Origin: Croceimicrobium sp965279135
Lineage (GTDB): Bacteria; Bacteroidota; Bacteroidia; Flavobacteriales; Schleiferiaceae
Reading direction: 5' to 3'
NCBI GenBank assembly: GCA_965279135.1
Contig: OZ257133.1
Span: 2,790,001-2,854,000 of the forward strand
DNA length: 64,000 nt
Part shown: positions 17,801 to 25,274 of the stretch, one piece after another
Layout of the letters: each line of letters starts with the position of its first letter
Position numbering within the stretch: the stretch's first letter is position 1
Translations under genes and position numbers: made by a program
The notes under the pieces: model-generated
What the model was told of the DNA's origin: nothing
The model's database searches: none
What the model saw: the letters and a program-made list of their open reading frames with translations, nothing else

Positions 17801-18520
17801 TTAAGATTTCGGTAGCTCCACCTTCCTTAAACTGAGTCGAACCTCTTCAAATAACTGAGGGTTGTCAACAATGTAGTGGATCTTTTGCGCTACCTCCTCC
17901 GCAGAGCTCAGCTCATCATTCTGCTTATAGTCAATAAATCTTGGTAAATCGGGAAAATCCTCCAAGCGACTGCGTCGGATCTCACCCTGCATTTCCGTAT
18001 CCACTATCCCTGGGGATATAGCATGGCATCGCACCTGGGGATGATCTAGCTTTAATACTTCGGAAAACATATCCAAGCCTGCTTTGGAAGCGCAGTACAC
18101 ACTCCAACTCTTAATCGGGTAAGAACCCGCCCCACTACTGATATTAATAATGGTCTTAGGTAGATCACTTTCACTTAGGTTCTCGAGAAACAGCTTTGAT
18201 AAAATACTAGGTGCCACTAAATTGAGATGATAGGCATCAGCAGATCGACGCAGATCAATCTGCTCCACTGGTTTTACTGAACCCAAACTACCAGCATTAT
18301 TGATCAGAACCACCTCATCAACTCCTTCTCTAAGGCCATCAAACCCAATTCCCGAATAATTTTCAATATCAGAAAGGTCCACACTAATATGTCGGTAATT
18401 AGGGTGTTCGATGTTTTTACGTCGCGCCAATCCGGTAACAATATGCCCCGCTTTTAGCGCCTCCTCAGCAAGAGCCTTCCCAATGCCAGAGCTAGTGCCG
18501 GTTATGTAAAACTTCTTCAT
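17801..18520 (-). CDS. Short-chain dehydrogenase/reductase (SDR)
   Basis: A 239-residue classical SDR of the NAD(P)-dependent Rossmann type. Visible motifs: TGTSSGIG cofactor loop at residues 7-14, NNAG (in LINNAGSLG), active-site Ser in INISSGAG, and the YxxxK pair in VYCASKAG (about 147-151). Basic residues after the glycine-rich loop (ARRKNIEH) suggest NADPH preference. The length and pattern resemble sepiapterin-reductase/benzil-reductase-like SDRs; the real substrate cannot be told. It follows the PLP-enzyme gene on the same strand but a terminator lies between them. Confidence 0.88.
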   Translation of the reverse strand: MKKFYITGTSSGIGKALAEEALKAGHIVTGLARRKNIEHPNYRHISVDLSDIENYSGIGFDGLREGVDEVVLINNAGSLGSVKPVEQIDLRRSADAYHLNLVAPSILSKLFLENLSESDLPKTIINISSGAGSYPIKSWSVYCASKAGLDMFSEVLKLDHPQVRCHAISPGIVDTEMQGEIRRSRLEDFPDLPRFIDYKQNDELSSAEEVAQKIHYIVDNPQLFEEVRLSLRKVELPKS

Positions 18521-18537
18521 ATCTCCTAAAATTAAAA

Positions 18538-18561
18538 AGCCCCGACTAAAATGTCAGGGCT
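18538..18561 (-). terminator. Terminator after the trans-sulfuration gene
   Basis: On the minus strand AGCCCTGAC / GTCGGGGCT (9-bp stem with one G-U) with loop ATTTTA is followed by T5. It lies 7 bases beyond the stop codon of the 18568-19722 gene and 18 bases before the SDR start, separating the two units. Confidence 0.85.
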
Positions 18562-18567
18562 CCTATC

Positions 18568-19722
18568 TTATTTTAATGCTTGCTCTAAATCAGCGATGAG
18601 GTCATCTGCATCTTCAATACCTACGCTTAAACGTATCAGTCCATCGGTAACCCCGGTTTTTTCCCTTTCGTCTTTAGGAATTGCAGCATGAGTCATTGAT
18701 GCCGGATGACCAGCCAAAGACTCTACTCCTCCAAGGGACTCGGCAAGGGTAAAAACCTTTAAGGATGAAACCAGTTTAACCGCATCCTCAAGCGTGTCTC
18801 CTTTCAGTCTAAAACTTACCATACCTCCAAAATCCTTCATTTGGCGACTTGCAATATCATGATTGGGATGATCTGCAAAACCAGGCCAATAGACGGAATC
18901 AACTCGAGGATGAGCTCTCAGGTATTCTGCAACCGCCTTTCCGTTTTCGCAATGACGTTGCACGCGTACATGCAAGGTTTTTATCCCTCTTAGGGTAAGA
19001 AAAGAGTCCATCGGACCGCAAACCGCTCCGCTCGAGTTTTGGATAAAATAGAGCTGATCGGCAACGGATTTGTCTTTTACAGCTAATAATCCTAAAACTA
19101 CATCGCTATGCCCAGCCAGATACTTTGTGGCGCTATGCATAACAATGTCTGCCCCCAGTTCAATCGGCCTTTGCAAGTATGGGGTGGCAAAAGTATTATC
19201 CACTACAAGTAGAGCTCCTGCCTCCTTTGCTACCTGGCTCATGGCCTCAATATCAATAATATTCATCATGGGATTGGTTGGAGTCTCAACCCAAATAAGC
19301 TTGGTTTTAGCATTTACCTTCTGCTTCACTTCTTCTGCCGAAGACATTCCGGTAAAGTGAAAGACAATACCATACTTGCTAAATATTTTAGTGAATAAAC
19401 GATAGGTACCTCCATATAGATCGTTGGTAGAAATTACCTCATCGCCCGGCTCCAACATCTTAATAACCGCATCAATTGCCGCTAATCCACTTCCAAAGGC
19501 CAAACCACAAGCTGCCCCTTCTATACTGGCTATGGAATCCTCTAAAGCTTGACGGGTAGGATTCTGAGTTCTGGAATACTCAAAGCCTTTATGCCCGCCA
19601 GGATAGTCCTGGGCATAGGTTGAAGTTTGAAAAATTGGTGGCATCACTGCTCCGGTGGACTCTTCATGTTTTTGTCCTCCGTGAATGGTAAGCGAATTGA
19701 AGCGCAAATTTTTATCCGACAT
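18568..19722 (-). CDS. PLP-dependent trans-sulfuration enzyme (cystathionine gamma-synthase/lyase family)
   Basis: A 384-residue fold-type I PLP enzyme of Cys/Met metabolism. The PLP-binding lysine is in SATKYLAGHSD (~residue 199); other family marks are YSRTQNPTR, SGLAAI, the stretch WVETPTNPMMNI, VVDNTFATP, and the C-terminal SLAGHPASMTHAAIP and GLIRLSVGIED. These fit cystathionine gamma-synthase or gamma-lyase, which cannot be separated safely by reading. It is divergent from the S46 peptidase gene. On the minus strand a TAACTTTG element (plus coordinates 19745-19752) matches the Bacteroidota -7 consensus 22 bases upstream of the start, but no clear -33 box was found. Confidence 0.9.
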   Translation of the reverse strand: MSDKNLRFNSLTIHGGQKHEESTGAVMPPIFQTSTYAQDYPGGHKGFEYSRTQNPTRQALEDSIASIEGAACGLAFGSGLAAIDAVIKMLEPGDEVISTNDLYGGTYRLFTKIFSKYGIVFHFTGMSSAEEVKQKVNAKTKLIWVETPTNPMMNIIDIEAMSQVAKEAGALLVVDNTFATPYLQRPIELGADIVMHSATKYLAGHSDVVLGLLAVKDKSVADQLYFIQNSSGAVCGPMDSFLTLRGIKTLHVRVQRHCENGKAVAEYLRAHPRVDSVYWPGFADHPNHDIASRQMKDFGGMVSFRLKGDTLEDAVKLVSSLKVFTLAESLGGVESLAGHPASMTHAAIPKDEREKTGVTDGLIRLSVGIEDADDLIADLEQALK

Positions 19723-19862
19723 TATATACTTGTTGAATTTGCCGCAAAGTTAACAAAGCGAAAGGGGCTTCGTCCCTGTTCATAGCTCGGGATTATTGAA
19801 GCACTGGAAATTTAGCATGCTAATCATTAAATTCGCCACAATTAAATTAACGCAACATAACT

Positions 19863-22121
19863 ATGAAAAAATTATTGTCTTTTCTGTTGGTCATTGCTTT
19901 GGCTTTGCCGGCATTCGCCAACGAGGGCATGTGGCTCCCCCTCCTCTTGGGCCGCAATTATGAAGACATGAAAGCGCATGGCCTTCAATTAACTCCAGAG
20001 CAGATCTATGATGTGAACAATGGTAGTCTTAAAGATGCTATCGTTTCCTTTGGAGGATTCTGTACCGGCGAGATTATTTCTGATCAGGGTTTGATTCTTA
20101 CCAACCATCATTGCGGTTACGGACAAATTCAATCTCACTCCAGCACTGAGAATGATTACCTAACAGATGGTTTCTGGGCTTATGAGAAAAGCCAGGAAAT
20201 TCCTAATGAAGGATTGTTCGTTCGTTTCCTGGTACGTATGGAAGATGTTACCAATCGTGTTCTAGATGAGCTAAACGATGAAATGACCGAGGATGAGCGT
20301 CGCAAAGCGATTTCGGTAATTGGTAAAACTATAGCCGGTGAAGCTACCGATGGAAACCATTACAATGCTGATGTAAAGAGCTTCTTCCACGGAAACGAAT
20401 TCTACCTTTTTGTTTACGAAACTTTCAATGATATCCGTCTGGTCGGTGCTCCACCAGAGTCTGTAGGTAAATACGGTGGTGACACTGACAACTGGATGTG
20501 GCCTCGTCATACCGGAGACTTCTCTCTTTTCCGTGTTTATTCGGATAAGGATGGAATGCCTGCTGATTACTCAGAAGAGAATATTCCTCTAAAGCCTAAG
20601 CATTTCCTTCCGGTAAACATTACCGGTGTGAAAGACGGTGATTACACCATGATTATGGGATATCCTGGCTCTACAGATCGCTATCTAACCAGCTGGGGAG
20701 TAAAGGAGCAAATCGATCTTTACGGTCCTGCGGTAGTAAGAGTTCGTGACCTCAAACTCGAGGTAATGAAAAAGTATATGGACGCCGATAAAGCCACCCG
20801 TATCAAGTATGCCTCTAAATATGCCCGAGTATCCAACTATTGGAAATACTACATCGGACAGACTGAGCAGCTACAGAGCAACAATGTTTTTGCGAAAAAG
20901 CAAAAGATTGAAAAGCAATTTGCAGATTGGGTAAATAAAGATGCCAGCCGAAAAGCAAAGTATGGCGAGGTCTTAAAGATGTTTGCCGATGCATATTCAG
21001 AAACCAGTAAAACGGTTACTGCCGGAGTTTATGCGCGTGAGGCTGGTATCACTGGTCCGGAAATCGCCTTACAAGGATTAAGGTTTGGACGTACCATGGG
21101 TGCCTATTTCAAAGCTGCAGAAGGCTTGGACGCTGATGATGCTACTGAGGAGTCTAAGGCTCAAGCGATGGATAGAATGAAGGCAATCATTGGTTCCTTG
21201 AAATCAAACGCTGAAGAATTCTATGGTGATTACGACCCAATGCTGGATCGTGAAATGACCGCGCGTGTTTTGGACCTTTACTATAATGATATCCCCGCCG
21301 AAAACCGTCCTGAAGGTTTAAATGCAATTGCCAAGAAATACAAAGGAGATTTCGGTAAGTACGCTGCAAAGCTTTTCAGTAAGAGTATTCTGGCTAGTAA
21401 GGAAAACATGATGGCATTCCTTGACAATCCCAAACAGAAAGTATTGGATAAGGATATGGGAGTAGCGCTAGGTGAAAACATGTACGCAGCATATCTGGGC
21501 GCCAATGATAACGGAGAAGTATCTGATAAACTAGACAAAGCTTATCGTCTTTTCACCGCGGGCCTTCGTGAGATGAATTCTGATAAAAACTATTATCCAG
21601 ATGCAAACAGCACTATGCGTTTAACCTACGGAACAGTAGGAAGCTATGAGGCGCGTGATGCAGTTCACTATAAGCACTACACTACCTCTAATGGTATTTT
21701 ACAGAAGAAGGATAATGATGATCCGGAATTCGTGGTACCGGCAAAATTGGAAGAATTAATCAATTCTAAAGATTATGGTCAGTATGCCAATGAAGCTGGA
21801 GAATTGCCAATTTGCTTCATCCATAATACGGATATCACCGGTGGTAACTCCGGTAGCCCGGTAATCAATGCCCGTGGTGAGTTAATTGGAACTGCTTTCG
21901 ACGGTAACTGGGAAGCCATGAGTGGAGATATCAATTTCGAATCTGAAATTCAGCGTACTATCTCAGTTGATATTCGCTATACCCTTTTCATCATCGACAA
22001 GTATGCAGGCGCCACCAACCTCATCGAAGAGATGAAAATCGTTACTACTCCTGTAAGTGATAGCAATGCTATGACGATGGAAGAGGAGCCAAGTACAGAA
22101 ATGGAAACCACGAAAATGTAA
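19863..22121 (+). CDS. S46 family dipeptidyl-peptidase, DPP7-type
   Basis: Secreted or periplasmic serine exopeptidase that removes dipeptides from the N-terminus of oligopeptides. 752 residues, close to the family norm, with signal peptide MKKLLSFLLVIALALPAFA. Triad parts are visible: His in TNHHCGYG (His82/His83), Asp in GGDTDNWMWPRH (~205), and Ser663 in GNSGSP. Eighteen residues after the serine lies Gly681 (AFDGNWEAM); at this place DPP7 enzymes have Gly and the acidic-specific DPP11 enzymes have Arg, so a DPP7-like preference for hydrophobic P1 residues is inferred. The C-terminus is rich in Met and Glu (MTMEEEPSTEMETTKM) and looks disordered. Monocistronic, followed by a strong terminator. 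Confidence 0.93.
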   Translation: MKKLLSFLLVIALALPAFANEGMWLPLLLGRNYEDMKAHGLQLTPEQIYDVNNGSLKDAIVSFGGFCTGEIISDQGLILTNHHCGYGQIQSHSSTENDYLTDGFWAYEKSQEIPNEGLFVRFLVRMEDVTNRVLDELNDEMTEDERRKAISVIGKTIAGEATDGNHYNADVKSFFHGNEFYLFVYETFNDIRLVGAPPESVGKYGGDTDNWMWPRHTGDFSLFRVYSDKDGMPADYSEENIPLKPKHFLPVNITGVKDGDYTMIMGYPGSTDRYLTSWGVKEQIDLYGPAVVRVRDLKLEVMKKYMDADKATRIKYASKYARVSNYWKYYIGQTEQLQSNNVFAKKQKIEKQFADWVNKDASRKAKYGEVLKMFADAYSETSKTVTAGVYAREAGITGPEIALQGLRFGRTMGAYFKAAEGLDADDATEESKAQAMDRMKAIIGSLKSNAEEFYGDYDPMLDREMTARVLDLYYNDIPAENRPEGLNAIAKKYKGDFGKYAAKLFSKSILASKENMMAFLDNPKQKVLDKDMGVALGENMYAAYLGANDNGEVSDKLDKAYRLFTAGLREMNSDKNYYPDANSTMRLTYGTVGSYEARDAVHYKHYTTSNGILQKKDNDDPEFVVPAKLEELINSKDYGQYANEAGELPICFIHNTDITGGNSGSPVINARGELIGTAFDGNWEAMSGDINFESEIQRTISVDIRYTLFIIDKYAGATNLIEEMKIVTTPVSDSNAMTMEEEPSTEMETTKM

Positions 22122-22145
22122 TTCCCTTTCCTATAAAATCAAGAG

Positions 22146-22177
22146 AGCCATCTGCCTGACGGTAGATGGCTTTTTTT
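22146..22177 (+). terminator. Terminator of the S46 peptidase gene
   Basis: Stem AGCCATCTGCC (22146-22156) / GGTAGATGGCT (22161-22171), loop TGAC, then seven T. It lies 24 bases after the stop codon. Confidence 0.92.
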
Positions 22178-22281
22178 ATGGAGTCAAGTGCAGAATTGAG
22201 CAGCTTTAGATAACTGTAAAATGCTTTAGCCGGTAGCGATTACATAGACAGGATAAGGTCCTTTTTACTACCTTGAACGCC

Positions 22282-23763
22282 ATGCGCGGCATACTCTACT
22301 GTATAGGCTTGCTCCTTTTCCTGAACTCCTGCAACCAAGGCGGGATGAGCTCTTCTGAAAATCGAAAACCCCGGGCTCTATTAGATGGCCCCATAGTGGA
22401 GAGAGACCTGGCCCAAATCCAGGAGTATGGCAAGCTTAAAGCTATCATGATCTATAGCAGTACTACCTACTTCTTATATCGGGGAGAAGCGATGGGTTAC
22501 GAGTATGAGCTGCTTAGGCGGCTGGCCGAAGACCTGGGTTTGGAGCTTGAAATTGTGCTCGCTCATAATATAGACGAGGTTTTTGATATGCTTAATAGAG
22601 GCGATGGTGATTTGATCGCCTACGGCCTAACCATTACTGAAGGAAGAAAAGAACTCATTCACTTTACAGACTACCTCTACACCACTCATCAGGCCTTAGT
22701 GCAACGTAAACCTAAAAATTGGAGGCGCATTACCCGAGATCAAACGGATCGAAAGCTGATTCGAAATGTAATCGACCTCCTGGATGATACGGTGCACGTA
22801 CATCGCCGATCTTCTTATTATGAGCGGCTATTAAATCTCCAACAGGAGTTAGGAGGAACCATTCATATTGATACCATAACCGGAGACTACAATATTGAGG
22901 ATGTGATTAAGCTGGTGGTCGATGGAAAAATTAAATACACCATATCAGACTATAATCTGGCATCCATAAATGCTACCTACTACCCCATACTGGATGTAGA
23001 GACTCCGGTAAGCTTTTCGCAACGCATTGCCTGGGGTATTCGAAGTAATTCTCCCGAATTGGAAGCTGCCGTGAATCAGTGGATAGCAGGTATGCGCAAG
23101 AATGGAACCTACAGTTTCATCTACAAAAAATACTACGCCCATAAAAAGACCCAGAAGAGAAGAATCGAAAGCGAATTCTACAGCAAGAATAGCGGTCAAA
23201 TCAGCGAGTATGACTCCTTAATTAAAATCGCTGCAGATAGCTTAAAATGGGACTGGCGTTTATTGGCCTCTCAAGTATATCAGGAATCTCGATTCGATCC
23301 TAAATCCAAATCATGGGCTGGCGCAACGGGGCTTATGCAGATAATGCCAGGTACTGCTTCCGATCTGGGGGTTAGTCAACCTTATGATCCGGAACAAAAC
23401 TTAAAAGCCGCTACGAAATACCTCCGATCGCTCTATGGAAAGTTTAGTGGTATTCCCGATTCCATCCAACGCATAAAATTTACCATGGCCGCTTATAATT
23501 GCGGATATGGACACATTCTGGACGCACAACGCTTAGCGGCAAAAAATGGATTGGACTCACTTCAGTTTGACAATGCCACTGCGGTTTGGCTCAGGCAAAT
23601 GGGGCAATACAAAGTTTACACCGATCCCGCAGTAAGATATGGACCGGTTAGAGGAGAGGAGCCCTTTAAATATGTGCGTGATATTTTTCTACGCTACGAT
23701 AATTACCGCCATCTTATCCCCTATTCGGAATCTGATAGTATACTAAGCCTGGAAGCAGAGTAA
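22282..23763 (+). CDS. MltF-like lytic murein transglycosylase lipoprotein
   Basis: Two-domain envelope protein: lipoprotein signal peptide with lipobox Cys in LFLNSCNQ, a periplasmic solute-binding (SBP_bac_3-like) domain (~35-285; MGYEYELLRRLAEDLGLELE, DLIAYGLTITEGRKELIHFT) and a C-terminal SLT-type transglycosylase domain (~305-470). The catalytic Glu is Glu335 in YQESRFDP, followed by GATGLMQIMPGTA, AAYNCGYGHI and the YVRDI segment. This is the architecture of MltF, which cleaves peptidoglycan with 1,6-anhydro-muramyl formation. The ATG at 22282 is preferred; a TTG nine bases earlier (22273) is possible. PdeM-like gene follows after 9 bases and may be co-transcribed. Confidence 0.92.
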   Translation: MRGILYCIGLLLFLNSCNQGGMSSSENRKPRALLDGPIVERDLAQIQEYGKLKAIMIYSSTTYFLYRGEAMGYEYELLRRLAEDLGLELEIVLAHNIDEVFDMLNRGDGDLIAYGLTITEGRKELIHFTDYLYTTHQALVQRKPKNWRRITRDQTDRKLIRNVIDLLDDTVHVHRRSSYYERLLNLQQELGGTIHIDTITGDYNIEDVIKLVVDGKIKYTISDYNLASINATYYPILDVETPVSFSQRIAWGIRSNSPELEAAVNQWIAGMRKNGTYSFIYKKYYAHKKTQKRRIESEFYSKNSGQISEYDSLIKIAADSLKWDWRLLASQVYQESRFDPKSKSWAGATGLMQIMPGTASDLGVSQPYDPEQNLKAATKYLRSLYGKFSGIPDSIQRIKFTMAAYNCGYGHILDAQRLAAKNGLDSLQFDNATAVWLRQMGQYKVYTDPAVRYGPVRGEEPFKYVRDIFLRYDNYRHLIPYSESDSILSLEAE

Positions 23764-23772
23764 ATTTGCCCT

Positions 23773-24414
23773 ATGAAGGAGCGGATTGAAATTGCCGGAG
23801 TTGAACTCTGGCTGCTGGCGGAAAAAGCCATTTATTGGCCCGAGGAGCGCAGGCTTTTTATTGCAGATACCCACTTCGGAAAGATCAGTCATTTTAGAAA
23901 GAATGGTATTAAAATGCCTGAAGGTGCCGCACGCCAAAATCTTATCCGTTTGGAAAAATTACTCTATTCTACCCAAGCCAAGGAGGTTTACTTCCTGGGA
24001 GATCTGTTTCATTCTGAACTGAACCGCGAATGGCTAGGATTTAAACAGGTAATTGCCTTGTTCCCGGCCACCCAATTCCATTTGATTGGAGGGAATCACG
24101 ATATACTGGATGAGTTAAGTTATTACCGGGCTCGTTTAGAATATCATCCAAATGGCTTAAGACTGGATCCCTTTTACCTTAGTCATGAACCACTGGAAGA
24201 ATTTGAAGGCTACAATCTCTGTGGACACATCCACCCAGGGGTGCGCCTAAGAGGAACGGGACGGCAAAGCCTGAGATTGGCTTGTTTTCATTTCAGCCCC
24301 AGACAAGGAATCCTTCCGGCTTTCGGGGAGTTTACTGGATTTCATACCCTCAAGGTTAGGAAGACCGATCGAGTATTTGTGATCACCGATGATCGCGTTA
24401 TTGGTATCAACTAA
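23773..24414 (+). CDS. pdeM: PdeM-like metallophosphoesterase
   Basis: A 213-residue calcineurin-like phosphoesterase. The metal-binding motifs are all present: IADTHFGK (D-x-H), LGDLFHS (G-D), GGNHD (GNHD) and CGHIHPG (GHxH). The sequence order and the DTHFGK/GDLFHS pattern fit the ligase-associated DNA damage response endonuclease PdeM group. In that group the gene is often next to an ATP-dependent DNA ligase, a DExH helicase and an exonuclease; none is seen here, the neighbours being a transglycosylase and a fructosamine kinase, so the DNA-repair role is uncertain. Its TAA stop overlaps the TAG stop of the convergent gene in CTAA. Confidence 0.85.
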   Translation: MKERIEIAGVELWLLAEKAIYWPEERRLFIADTHFGKISHFRKNGIKMPEGAARQNLIRLEKLLYSTQAKEVYFLGDLFHSELNREWLGFKQVIALFPATQFHLIGGNHDILDELSYYRARLEYHPNGLRLDPFYLSHEPLEEFEGYNLCGHIHPGVRLRGTGRQSLRLACFHFSPRQGILPAFGEFTGFHTLKVRKTDRVFVITDDRVIGIN

Positions 24415-25274
24415 GCGAAAGACCGCCAAATCTCGCGGCAGGAGTTACGGTAGCTTAATCCGAATAGGTTCAAGTGCACTAACAGAGGATATAACTGATG
24501 ATAGGGTACGCGACCTTGCCAATCCCCTTCTAAGGGATAGTTCTCCTGATAGGTGTTAAACACTTCCGAGCCAAAGCCACCAAAGAGCTTCATCATCGCC
24601 AAATCCATTTCTCGATGCCCAAAATAAACGGCTGGATCAATTAGGGCCGGCTCACCACTTTCTTGATAAAGCACATTGCCTGACCATAAATCCCCGTGGA
24701 GCAGAGAGGCCTTTTCCCTTGGAACTAAATCCGGATACCTTTTTAAAAAGCGCTCAACGGCAAGGCTGTCTTTTGATTCCAAATAACCACTATCAAAGGC
24801 CATTTTTACTTGCGGTATAATTCGCTGTTCAGCGTAGAAAGCTGGCCAGTCCACATGCCAATCATTGATTTGATCCAAAGCCCCAATAAAATTATTGCGA
24901 TGCCAACCAAAATCTGAATTAAGATTCCGATGTAGCCTAGCCAGGCCATTGCCTAAAATCTGAGAATCTCTCTTAGCTCCTTCTTCAAGAAACTCTAAAG
25001 CAAGAAAAGCTTCACCCTGATATTCATCTACAATTAAGACTCGAGGTACCTTGAGAGATACACTTTTAGACAAGGCTTTAAGCCCATCGGCTTCAGCCTG
25101 ATAAAACTCAAGATGAACGCCAGATTTTGTCTTTAGAAAAATGGGGGAATCTTCTTCAAACTCTAATAGGAAGGAATCATTGATGTCACCACCTGAGACT
25201 CTCCTCAAGCTCTTCAGGTTTGAAAGATGAAGCTTCTGTTGTAGGTAATTATGAAATGACACGGAGTTTACCAT
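24411..25274 (-). CDS. Fructosamine/ketosamine-3-kinase family protein
   Basis: A ~287-residue kinase of the FN3K/APH fold that phosphorylates sugar amines bound to proteins or amino acids and so allows deglycation; it acts in the cytoplasm. Marks: SLRRVSGGDINDSFLLE (N-lobe), FLKTKS lysine, catalytic loop HGDLWSGN, and the metal-binding IDPAVYFGHREMDLAM. The C-terminal YQENYPLEGDWQGRVPYHQLYPLLVHLNLFG is typical of the family. The start is not certain: ATG 25274 overlaps the upstream kinase gene by 26 bases, and a GTG at 25262 is a shorter choice. Convergent with pdeM through a CTAA stop overlap. Confidence 0.9.
   Translation of the reverse strand: MVNSVSFHNYLQQKLHLSNLKSLRRVSGGDINDSFLLEFEEDSPIFLKTKSGVHLEFYQAEADGLKALSKSVSLKVPRVLIVDEYQGEAFLALEFLEEGAKRDSQILGNGLARLHRNLNSDFGWHRNNFIGALDQINDWHVDWPAFYAEQRIIPQVKMAFDSGYLESKDSLAVERFLKRYPDLVPREKASLLHGDLWSGNVLYQESGEPALIDPAVYFGHREMDLAMMKLFGGFGSEVFNTYQENYPLEGDWQGRVPYHQLYPLLVHLNLFGLSYRNSCREIWRSFA

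Noticed and set aside
19800..19862. Promoter of the S46 gene at TAAATTCG (19828-19835)
   Set aside because: Only a partial match to TAnnTTTG and no -33 TTTG at a suitable distance.
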